Position numbers and translations under genes: made by a program
Assembly (NCBI GenBank): GCA_003567055.1
Contig: PXAW01000110.1
Span: forward strand, 1 to 5,549
DNA: 5,549 nucleotides
Origin: Hyphomicrobiales bacterium
GTDB taxonomy: Bacteria > Pseudomonadota > Alphaproteobacteria > Rhizobiales > Beijerinckiaceae
Reading direction: 5' to 3'
The notes under the pieces: generated by a model
Databases searched by the model: none
Told to the model about the DNA's origin: nothing
The model's input: the letters and a program-made list of their open reading frames with translations, nothing else
In this document: positions 1-4,892 of the stretch, piece by piece
Position numbering within the stretch: position 1 is the first letter of the stretch
How the letters are laid out: the number at the start of each line of letters is the position of its first letter

Positions 1-99
1 ATTTGAGGCGGTCAGGGCTGTTTTCAGAACGTCGGCGGGGGCTTTTGCGCCCGCTCTGATTTCCACATCGCGCGTGTTGGTCTGAACTACCGTTTCTGA
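1..99 (+). pseudogene. 3' end of an outer-membrane beta-barrel (porin-like) protein gene, apparently interrupted
   Basis: Reading the plus strand from position 7 to the TGA at 97-99 gives about 30 residues ending in SDFHIARVGLNYRF. Counting back from the terminal Phe, residues 1, 3, 5, 7 and 9 are F, Y, L, V and A, alternating with polar residues or glycine. This is the beta-signal that the BAM machinery recognises on the last strand of outer-membrane barrels, and VGLNYRF/VGLNYKF endings are common in alphaproteobacterial Omp25/31-like immunogenic porins. Two cysteines lie about nine residues apart (codons at 19 and 46) in what would be the preceding loop. The same frame has a TGA at 4-6, so either the gene carries a nonsense mutation or frameshift here, or it is a remnant. 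The upstream part lies outside the window, so this cannot be settled. The family call rests only on the C-terminal pattern. Confidence 0.5.
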
Positions 100-124
100 T
101 CTTCCAACTCGCAAGACTTCGACC

Positions 125-148
125 GGGCACGGACGTCTCGGCGTGCCC
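125..148. terminator. GC-rich hairpin between converging 3' ends, possible bidirectional terminator
   Basis: GGGCACG (125-131) and CGTGCCC (142-148) form a perfect 7-bp stem around a 10-nt loop. It sits 26 bp after the beta-barrel stop codon and about 90 bp past the lytic transglycosylase stop on the other strand, so it could end transcripts from both sides. Neither flank has a U-rich tract, so it is at best a weak factor-independent terminator. No gene is seen in the rest of the 100-239 gap. Confidence 0.4.
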
Positions 149-239
149 AGATCAGTCGAGAACACGCAGCCGGCTTGACGCGAGCGAACCCGCCGTTCAG
201 CACCGGGCCGAACCGGATCCGCTTTGCACCGGCAAGACC

Positions 240-1106
240 TCAACTCCTGAGCACGATGCAGCTTCCGCCCGCTGCGCGGATCCGCTCGCAGAGGCGCTCC
301 GCTTCGTCGCGTGTCTGCGCCGGCACGCGCACGCGAAAGAAGGGCGCGCTCCCTCGTCCGGGCAGGCGCGTACCGATGATCATCGGCTGGATGTCACCCA
401 GGAGATCGTCATAGCGTGCAATCTCGCGCCGGAACGCGGCGAGCGCCCTGTCTCGGGAGACGTTGCCCGCGAGCTGCACGCCCCACGGCGCGAAGGGCGT
501 GGCCTCAAATCCCGGAGGTGCGCCCGGGCCGCGCAGCAATGCGGCGAGTTCGAGACAGGGGCGATCTTCGTCCGCTGCCGTGATCGCCCCCGTCTCGCCT
601 GCGGCCATTGCCGCCCATTCCTCGGCGCTGTGACGGGTGACGTTGAAGACGAAATCGCGCGTCTCCCGCGGCAGGCCCCCCTCTCTGGCGAGCCAGTTCG
701 CGACCCGCGTCGGTCCGCCGTTATAGGCTGCCGCCGCGAGACCCAGATTGCCGAAGCGCATGGTGAGTTCCGCAAGGAAGCCGGCGGCTATGGGGATCGC
801 CTGTTCGGGGTCGAACGGGTCCGCAAGCCCGCGCTCGGCAGCCGTGCCCGGCATGAACTGGGCGATGCCTTGCGCGCCGGCATGGCTCACGACATGCGCG
901 CGAAAGCTGCTCTCGCGCCAGATCAGGCGGGTCAGGAACCCGCGCGGAATTGCATGATCCTGCGCAGCAGCCTCGATGAAACGGCAGACGGCCTGATCAA
1001 CGCTTTCCCCGCCCCCGACCTGCGCGCGCGCACCAGAACACCCCGCCCACACCGCAAACCCGAGCAGCACGGCAGCGATGTCTCTCCAGACGGCCCCCGA
1101 AAGCAT
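240..1106 (-). CDS. Secreted SLT-type lytic transglycosylase with C-terminal SPOR-like domain
   Basis: This predicted 288-aa exported enzyme should cleave the MurNAc-GlcNAc bond of peptidoglycan with formation of a 1,6-anhydro end, acting in the periplasm. Residues 1-28 look like a signal peptide: an early Arg, a hydrophobic stretch AAVLLGFAVWA, and an ARA-Q cleavage site. Cys23 sits in a poor lipobox, so a lipoprotein is less likely. The SLT domain covers about residues 36-155: IWRESSF with the likely catalytic Glu65, then GAQGIAQFMPGTA (77-89) and AAAAYNGGPTRV (124-135). Residues about 208-288 start with WGVQLAGN and end in a FRVRVPA...AERLCERIRAAGGSCIVL segment, which resembles a SPOR domain that binds denuded glycan at the septum. 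The ATG at 1106 is preferred because AGGAGA lies 10 nt upstream (1117-1122) and the signal peptide starts there. An upstream in-frame ATG at 1199 would add 31 residues with no signal-like character. The exact subfamily and physiological role are unknown. Confidence 0.87.
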   Translation of the reverse strand: MLSGAVWRDIAAVLLGFAVWAGCSGARAQVGGGESVDQAVCRFIEAAAQDHAIPRGFLTRLIWRESSFRAHVVSHAGAQGIAQFMPGTAAERGLADPFDPEQAIPIAAGFLAELTMRFGNLGLAAAAYNGGPTRVANWLAREGGLPRETRDFVFNVTRHSAEEWAAMAAGETGAITAADEDRPCLELAALLRGPGAPPGFEATPFAPWGVQLAGNVSRDRALAAFRREIARYDDLLGDIQPMIIGTRLPGRGSAPFFRVRVPAQTRDEAERLCERIRAAGGSCIVLRS

Positions 1107-1116
1107 GGCACCGGGT

Positions 1117-1122
1117 TCTCCT
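1117..1122 (-). promoter_or_regulatory. Ribosome binding site of the lytic transglycosylase gene
   Basis: AGGAGA on the minus strand, 10 nt before the ATG at 1106-1104. It decides between this start and the upstream in-frame ATG at 1199. Confidence 0.65.
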
Positions 1123-1192
1123 GTCAGGAAGGTAAAGGCTGGCAGCAATCGCAAGGTCCCACACCGGGGCAGACAGGGCAAGCTGCTGCGGG

Positions 1193-1221
1193 TGCACAAG
1201 CACCAAAGCCGCGCCGGTCAA
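1193..1221 (-). promoter_or_regulatory. Candidate promoter for the lytic transglycosylase gene
   Basis: On the minus strand TTGACC (1221-1216) is followed after 17 nt by TGTGCA (1198-1193), about 85 nt before the start codon. The -35 box is good but the -10 box is poor. A perfect 5-bp inverted repeat GGTGC-ACAA-GCACC (1191-1204) overlaps the -10 region and could be an operator or a 5' leader hairpin. Read-through from the tRNA-Leu promoter is an alternative source of transcription. Confidence 0.28.
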
Positions 1222-1272
1222 TTCCGAAACGCGGGCGCCATCAAACCGTCGCTCTGCCTGAAAACCTTGCGG

Positions 1273-1297
1273 ATCAACGCTTCTAGAGAGCGTTGGT
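1273..1297 (-). terminator. Hairpin at the 3' end of tRNA-Leu, possible terminator or processing element
   Basis: CAACGCT (minus strand 1295-1289) and AGCGTTG (1281-1275) form a 7-bp stem with the 7-nt loop CTCTAGA. The 5' arm includes the last two bases of the encoded CCA end, so in the precursor this fold would pull in the 3' end of the tRNA. The downstream sequence is GATCCGCAAGG, not U-rich, so a classical intrinsic terminator is not well supported. Confidence 0.35.
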
Positions 1298-1378
1298 GCC
1301 CAGGAGAGGACTCGAACCTCCACGGCTTGCACCACTGGTACCTGAAACCAGCGCGTCTACCAATTCCGCCACCTGGGC
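1294..1378 (-). tRNA. tRNA-Leu, anticodon CAG
   Basis: This is an 85-nt class II tRNA decoding CUG, complete with an encoded CCA end (1296-1294). The acceptor arms GCCCAGG (1378-1372) and CCTGGGC (1304-1298) pair over all 7 bp, with discriminator A at 1297. The D-arm carries the usual AATTGGTAGAC segment. The anticodon stem CTGGT/ACCAG encloses the loop TTCAGGT, giving CAG at 1344-1342. The variable arm is long, as expected for tRNA-Leu, and the T-arm is GGAGG-TTCGAGT-CCTCT with one G-U pair. It has its own promoter about 20 nt upstream and no tRNA neighbour in this window. All canonical parts are intact, so it should be functional. Confidence 0.97.
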
Positions 1379-1398
1379 TCGCCTGTCGGCGATGGCGC

Positions 1399-1427
1399 TT
1401 CATACGAGGGGCGGGGCGGCGCGTCAA
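1399..1427 (-). promoter_or_regulatory. Strong sigma70-type promoter of tRNA-Leu
   Basis: On the minus strand TTGACG (1427-1422) and TATGAA (1404-1399) are separated by exactly 17 nt and match the vegetative consensus at 5/6 and 4/6 positions. The -10 box ends 20 nt before the mature tRNA 5' end, so transcription should start about 13 nt upstream of it, leaving a short leader for RNase P. No other match this good was noticed elsewhere in the window, as fits a stable-RNA gene. Confidence 0.72.
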
Positions 1428-1430
1428 TGG

Positions 1431-1458
1431 GTTCTTTGGGCTTTCTTCCGGGTTTCTT
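1431..1458 (-). promoter_or_regulatory. Three phased AAGAAA-like patches upstream of the tRNA promoter, possible UP element
   Basis: On the minus strand AAGAAA (1458-1453), AAGAAA (1447-1442) and AAGAAC (1436-1431) start exactly 11 bp apart. The last ends 3 bp before the -35 box. A-rich tracts in helical phase next to a -35 box are the classic place for RNA polymerase alpha-CTD contacts or intrinsic bending at stable-RNA promoters. The spacing is seen in the sequence; the UP-element role is inferred. Confidence 0.45.
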
Positions 1459-1500
1459 TCGCGGGATTCTCCGGGGCCCCTTGCGGCAGGCGCACCGGCG

Positions 1501-1514
1501 CGCGGGAATCCCGC
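1501..1514 (-). repeat. Short inverted repeat just after the AbrB-like gene
   Basis: GCGGGA-A-TCCCGC (1502-1514) lies one base beyond the stop codon of the AbrB-like gene. Its right half, GGAATCCCGC, recurs inside the 3' end of the gene at 1535-1544, next to the palindrome GCGCATGCGC (1525-1534). Together these could form 3'-end structure on the mRNA, but there is no U-tract, so a terminator is not claimed. Confidence 0.3.
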
Positions 1515-1515
1515 A

Positions 1516-2679
1516 TCAGCCGTCGCGCATGCGCGGAATCCCGCCCTTGCCGCTGCCCTTGCCGGTGCCCTTGCCGCCACCCTCGCCGCCGCGTTTCGGA
1601 TAGAGCAGCGCGAAGGTGGGGCCGGCGCTGAGCATGACGAAGAGGATCCGGATGATGTGATGCGCGGCCACGAAGGCGACCTCCGTATGCACCGCGATGG
1701 CGACGAGGCTCATCTCGGCCAGCCCGCCCGGGGAATAGGCCAGCATCAGCGGCAGCACCTCGAAGGCGGAGAAGCGCGCGACGATCACCGCAAAGCCCAG
1801 CGTCATCGCCAGAAGGATCACCGTGGAGCCGAAGGAGAGCGCGAGAACGCGCAGGATCACCTGCGGCGGCGTGCCCAGAAAACGGCAGCCGATGGTCACC
1901 CCCAGCACGATCTGCGCGCCCTGCACGATCTCCGCCGGCGGCTGGAAATCGGTAATGCCGGCGGCATGCACGAAGGCGGAGACCAGCATCGGGCCGAGCA
2001 GATATTTCGCCGGCAAACGTACCAGATGGCCGAAAACGGCACCTGCAAAGCCGCAGCCGATGATCCACAATTCGGCGGTGAGCGGCGCCTCGGTCACCGA
2101 GGGGCCCATGCTCGCGCGCCCGCCGAGCGACACGCCCTCGACCAGTTCGACCAGGAAGGGCAGCGTCATCACCACCAGGAGAATGCGCGCCGAATGCACC
2201 AGCGCGATGGTGCGCCCGTCTCCGCCGCGCTGTTCGCCGACGATGACCATCTCGACCAGCCCGCCCGGCATGCCCGAGAAATAGGCCGTCGTCATGTCCA
2301 TGCGCCCGACCTTGCGGAAATACAGGACGCAGGCGAAGCCGGATACGGCGACGAAGAAGGCGAGCCCGATGATCGTCGGCACCCAGTCGAGCAGACTTGT
2401 GAGAATCGCCGGCGTGAAGGCTGCGCCAAGCATCACGCCGATCACCGCCGACATGGGCGGGCGCACGACCGTGGGAGCGGCGATCGGCGCGCGCAGAATC
2501 GCGGCGATCGTGCAGAAGGTCATCGGCCCGAGCATCCAGGGCAGCGGCAATTCCAGTGCGTTGAAGATCGCCCCGCCGATAAAGCCGAGGATCAGGGCAG
2601 CAGCGAATCTGACATAGGGAAAATGTTCGGGCCGCATCGCTGCAAAGCCACCGCGCATTTCCTGCCAGAACGATCTCAT
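1516..2679 (-). CDS. AbrB-family (PF05145-type) duplicated integral membrane protein
   Basis: This predicted 387-aa inner-membrane protein belongs to the Gram-negative AbrB family. Databases often label the family 'ammonia monooxygenase' or 'AbrB transcriptional regulator'; neither name is well founded, and it is unrelated to the Bacillus DNA-binding AbrB. It is made of two homologous halves. WMLGPM (48-53) in the first corresponds to LLGPML (227-232) in the second. FSGMPGGLVEMVIVGE (134-149) corresponds to AYSPGGLAEMSLVAIA (314-329), each followed by a hydrophobic helix containing a RILLVV/RILFVM core. About ten hydrophobic segments are visible. The substrate is unknown; a transport role is plausible but unproven. 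The ATG at 2679 is preferred because AGGGGTGA lies 8 nt upstream; the GTG at 2691 is inside that Shine-Dalgarno and would add four residues. The C-terminus (363-380) is an unusual Gly/Lys-rich tail. No convincing promoter was found in the 203-bp gap upstream. Confidence 0.86.
   Translation of the reverse strand: MRSFWQEMRGGFAAMRPEHFPYVRFAAALILGFIGGAIFNALELPLPWMLGPMTFCTIAAILRAPIAAPTVVRPPMSAVIGVMLGAAFTPAILTSLLDWVPTIIGLAFFVAVSGFACVLYFRKVGRMDMTTAYFSGMPGGLVEMVIVGEQRGGDGRTIALVHSARILLVVMTLPFLVELVEGVSLGGRASMGPSVTEAPLTAELWIIGCGFAGAVFGHLVRLPAKYLLGPMLVSAFVHAAGITDFQPPAEIVQGAQIVLGVTIGCRFLGTPPQVILRVLALSFGSTVILLAMTLGFAVIVARFSAFEVLPLMLAYSPGGLAEMSLVAIAVHTEVAFVAAHHIIRILFVMLSAGPTFALLYPKRGGEGGGKGTGKGSGKGGIPRMRDG
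1541..1590 (-). repeat. 12-bp tandem repeat encoding a Gly/Lys-rich C-terminal tail
   Basis: On the plus strand the 12-bp unit CCGNTGCCCTTG occurs at 1550-1561 and 1562-1573, with a diverged copy at 1574-1585 and a partial unit at 1541-1549. Read on the minus strand it gives GGGKGTGKGSGKGG near the end of the AbrB-like protein. This looks like a minisatellite-type expansion and may vary in copy number between strains. Confidence 0.6.
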
Positions 2680-2687
2680 GCTGACGC

Positions 2688-2695
2688 TCACCCCT
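2688..2695 (-). promoter_or_regulatory. Ribosome binding site of the AbrB-like gene
   Basis: AGGGGTGA on the minus strand, 8 nt before the ATG at 2679-2677. It overlaps the alternative GTG start at 2691-2689, which argues for the ATG. A small hairpin CATCG-CTTCA-CGATG (2706-2720) lies just upstream and may affect the leader. Confidence 0.5.
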
Positions 2696-2807
2696 GCCGG
2701 CCCACCATCGCTTCACGATGACAGGTCCGAGCCACCATCATCCGCGCAGATCGTGCATCGACGCGGCTGATCCCGCACTGCACGCACACAGCCTAGCGAG
2801 GGAAAGC

Positions 2808-2831
2808 CGCCCCCGCCATGGCGAGGGGGCG
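2808..2831 (-). terminator. Hairpin terminator downstream of aspS
   Basis: CGCCCCC (2808-2814) and GGGGGCG (2825-2831) form a perfect 7-bp G/C stem. An inner GCC/GGC pairing can extend it over a 2-nt bulge. On the minus strand the hairpin begins 52 nt after the aspS stop codon and is followed by GCTTTCCC, a short pyrimidine run with only three consecutive T. The stem is very stable but the U-tract is weak, so termination is likely though possibly incomplete. The palindrome CGCATATGCG (2830-2839) abuts it. Confidence 0.5.
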
Positions 2832-2882
2832 CATATGCGATGGGCAGCGCTCGCGTGTCGCGCGCAGCGACCGCTTTGCGCC

Positions 2883-4688
2883 TCACTCCGGCAGATTGAG
2901 CCGGATATGCAATTCGCGCAGCTGCTTGGCGCTGACCTCGGAGGGCGCGCTCATCAGAAGGTCTTCAGCCTTCTGGTTCATCGGGAACAGCACCACCTCG
3001 CGCAGGTTCTGCTCGCCGCACAGCAGCATGACGATACGGTCGATCCCCGGGGCGATGCCGCCATGCGGGGGCGCGCCCAGCGACAATGCGCGCAGCATGC
3101 CGCCGAATTTCGCCTCGAGCACGTCCTCGCCATAGCCCGCGAGCCCGAAAGCCTTGCGCATCACGTCCGGGCGGTGGTTACGGATCGCGCCGGAGGAGAG
3201 CTCGACGCCGTTGCAGACGATGTCGTACTGGAAGGCGGTGATGCCGAGGATCTCGTCCGCATCCGCCGGGTTCAGCGCGAGGAACTTGTCGAGATCGTAA
3301 TTGGGCATCGAGAACGGGTTGTGCGAGAACTCGATCTTCTTCTCGTCCTCGTCCCATTCATACATCGGGAAATCGGTGATCCAGCAGAAGGCGAATTCGC
3401 CGTCGGGGATGAGATCGAGCTCCTCGGCGATGCGCGTGCGCGCCTTGCCGGCCAGCGCCACGGCCTTGGCCTTCTCGCCGGCGGAGAAGAACACGGCGTC
3501 GCCGGCCGCGATCCCCGCCTTCGCGGCGATCAGCTTCTGCACCTCGGCCGGGATGAACTTCGCGATCGGCCCCTTGCCGACGAGATCGCCGCCGTCATCC
3601 TCGAAGACGATATAGCCAAGCCCCGCCGCACCCTCGCCGCGCGCCCAGTCATTGAGCTTGTCGAAGAAGGAGCGCGACTGGCTCGCCGCCCCGGTGGCGG
3701 GGATGGCGCGCACGATGCCGCCGGCCTTGATCACGTTCTTGAACGCGTTGAAGGTCACCTCCTCGCGGGAGAATTCCTCGGTCACGTCGCAGATGATCAG
3801 CGGATTGCGCAGATCCGGCTTGTCGACACCGTATTTCAGCATCGCCTCCGCATAGGGGATACGCGGGAACGCGCCGGTCACCTTCCGGCCCTCGGCGAAT
3901 TCCTCGAACACGCCGCGCAGAACCGGCTCCACCGCCTGGAAGACGTCTTCCTGCGTGACGAAGCTCATCTCGACATCGAGCTGGTAGAACTCGCCGGGCG
4001 AGCGGTCGGCGCGGGCATCCTCGTCGCGGAAGCAGGGCGCGATCTGGAAATAGCGATCGAAGCCCGACATCATGACGAGCTGCTTGAACTGCTGGGGCGC
4101 CTGCGGCAGGGCGTAGAACTTGCCCGGATGCAGGCGCGAGGGCACGAGGAAGTCGCGCGCGCCTTCCGGCGAGGAAGCGGTGAGGATCGGCGTCTGGAAT
4201 TCGAAGAAGCCGCCCTCCTTCATGCGCCGGCGGATCGAATCGATGATCTGGCCGCGCTTCATGATATTGGCGTGCAGCTTCTCGCGGCGCAGGTCGAGGA
4301 AGCGGTATTTCAGGCGGATGTCTTCCGGGTAATCATGCTCGCCGAAAACCGGCATCGGCAATTCGTCGGCGGCGCCCAGCACCTCAAGATCGGTGATGAA
4401 GACCTCGATCATGCCGGTGGGCAGATCGGGGTTCTGCGTGCCTTCCGGGCGCCGGCGCACCTTGCCGTCGAGCCGCACGACCCATTCCGAGCGCAGCGTC
4501 TCGGCCAGCTTGAAGGCGGAGGAATCGGGATCCACCACGCATTGCGTGATGCCGTAATGGTCGCGCAGATCGATGAACAGCACGCCGCCATGGTCGCGGA
4601 TGCGGTGGCACCAGCCGGACAGGCGGGCCTCGGCGTCGATGTCGGTTTCGCGAAGAGCGGCGCAGGTATGGGTGCGATAGCGATGCAT
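2883..4688 (-). CDS. aspS: Aspartyl-tRNA synthetase, bacterial type, probably non-discriminating (Asp/Asn)
   Basis: A cytoplasmic class IIb synthetase that activates aspartate with ATP and charges tRNA-Asp. At 601 aa it has normal bacterial length. In order: the N-terminal OB-fold anticodon-binding domain (about 20-105, with [21 protein letters not shown]); the class II core with [14 protein letters not shown] [11 protein letters not shown] (126-136); the QAPQQFKQL segment (196-204); motif 2 [10 protein letters not shown] (220-229), whose Arg221 contacts ATP; the bacterial GAD insertion (about 285-420); HNPFSMP (456-462); and motif 3 [10 protein letters not shown] (543-552) with Arg551. The C-terminus [12 protein letters not shown] is typical. 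His33 and Gly83 align with His31 and Gly82 of Pseudomonas AspRS, which mark enzymes that also charge tRNA-Asn with Asp for the GatCAB amidotransferase; this specificity is inferred. The ATG at 4688 gives the conserved [13 protein letters not shown] start, although the Shine-Dalgarno is weak. The gene is divergent from rnd. Confidence 0.98.
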   Translation of the reverse strand: MHRYRTHTCAALRETDIDAEARLSGWCHRIRDHGGVLFIDLRDHYGITQCVVDPDSSAFKLAETLRSEWVVRLDGKVRRRPEGTQNPDLPTGMIEVFITDLEVLGAADELPMPVFGEHDYPEDIRLKYRFLDLRREKLHANIMKRGQIIDSIRRRMKEGGFFEFQTPILTASSPEGARDFLVPSRLHPGKFYALPQAPQQFKQLVMMSGFDRYFQIAPCFRDEDARADRSPGEFYQLDVEMSFVTQEDVFQAVEPVLRGVFEEFAEGRKVTGAFPRIPYAEAMLKYGVDKPDLRNPLIICDVTEEFSREEVTFNAFKNVIKAGGIVRAIPATGAASQSRSFFDKLNDWARGEGAAGLGYIVFEDDGGDLVGKGPIAKFIPAEVQKLIAAKAGIAAGDAVFFSAGEKAKAVALAGKARTRIAEELDLIPDGEFAFCWITDFPMYEWDEDEKKIEFSHNPFSMPNYDLDKFLALNPADADEILGITAFQYDIVCNGVELSSGAIRNHRPDVMRKAFGLAGYGEDVLEAKFGGMLRALSLGAPPHGGIAPGIDRIVMLLCGEQNLREVVLFPMNQKAEDLLMSAPSEVSAKQLRELHIRLNLPE

Positions 4689-4723
4689 GGAACCGGTTTT
4701 CTTTCTCGAACGAGCTCGCAGGG

Positions 4724-4752
4724 GAGTGAGCCCGGCAGGCCGCGCTTGTCAA
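4724..4752 (-). promoter_or_regulatory. Candidate aspS promoter
   Basis: A perfect TTGACA -35 box (4752-4747, minus strand) lies about 60 bp before the aspS start. The hexamer 17 nt downstream is TCACTC (4729-4724), a poor -10. The strong -35 and the position support a promoter, but the weak -10 keeps confidence low. Confidence 0.4.
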
Positions 4753-4821
4753 GAGCCGCTGCCGCAGCGCACGCGAATTTGCCCGCCCGGACCGGGATTT
4801 CCGCCGACACGGTTGATATCT

Positions 4822-4861
4822 GCATGCCGGGATTCATGCTTGCCGGGCGCTTCGTGCTTGC
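4822..4861 (+). repeat. Overlapping imperfect direct repeats in the rnd promoter region
   Basis: GCATGCCGGG (4822-4831) recurs as GCTTGCCGGG (4838-4847), and TTCATGCTTGC (4833-4843) recurs as TTCGTGCTTGC (4851-4861). The two interleaved copies form a duplicated element with periods of 16 and 18 bp. It covers the proposed -35 box and spacer of rnd, so it could be a tandem operator or a simple local duplication. Confidence 0.45.
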
Positions 4862-4868
4862 ACACAAT
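4840..4868 (+). promoter_or_regulatory. Candidate rnd promoter
   Basis: TTGCCG (4840-4845) and CACAAT (4863-4868) are separated by 17 nt and would start transcription near 4875, leaving a leader of about 18 nt. Both boxes are partial matches to the vegetative consensus. The start codon is preceded by AAAGGA (4882-4887) with a 5-nt gap, a usable ribosome binding site. Confidence 0.38.
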
Positions 4869-4892
4869 CGCCATATTCGGCAAAGGAATACC

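Noticed and set aside
195..239. Runs of CCGG/GGTTCG-like sequence between the hairpin and the lytic transglycosylase stop
   Set aside because: They look like a possible dispersed palindromic element, but no convincing inverted or direct repeat of useful length could be built.
1218..1580. Minus-strand open frame across the tRNA, with a GGGIGRRAGFRYQW-like peptide
   Set aside because: This peptide is the well-known spurious translation of tRNA-Leu; the frame covers the tRNA and its promoter and has no independent support.
1293..1631. Plus-strand open frame starting with an RGLEPPRLAPLVPETSAS-like peptide
   Set aside because: It is the antisense translation of the same tRNA-Leu, a common false annotation.
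1424..2716. 430-codon minus-strand frame overlapping the AbrB-like gene in another phase
   Set aside because: It is Arg-rich with no membrane segments or family motifs, while the other phase shows clear two-fold AbrB motifs.
1078..2721. Long (547-codon) plus-strand open frame opposite the AbrB-like gene
   Set aside because: Its composition is rich in Arg, His, Asp and Gln with no recognisable domain, and it runs antisense through the lytic transglycosylase leader, the tRNA and the whole membrane-protein gene. Long antisense frames are expected in GC-rich genomes.
2702..2739. CCACCATC repeated at 2702-2709 and 2732-2739 upstream of the AbrB-like gene
   Set aside because: Only 8 bp, no promoter nearby to give it context; likely chance.
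4786..4796. CCCGG-A-CCGGG inverted repeat in the aspS-rnd gap
   Set aside because: A 5-bp arm with a 1-nt centre in GC-rich DNA is expected by chance, and it does not overlap a promoter element.
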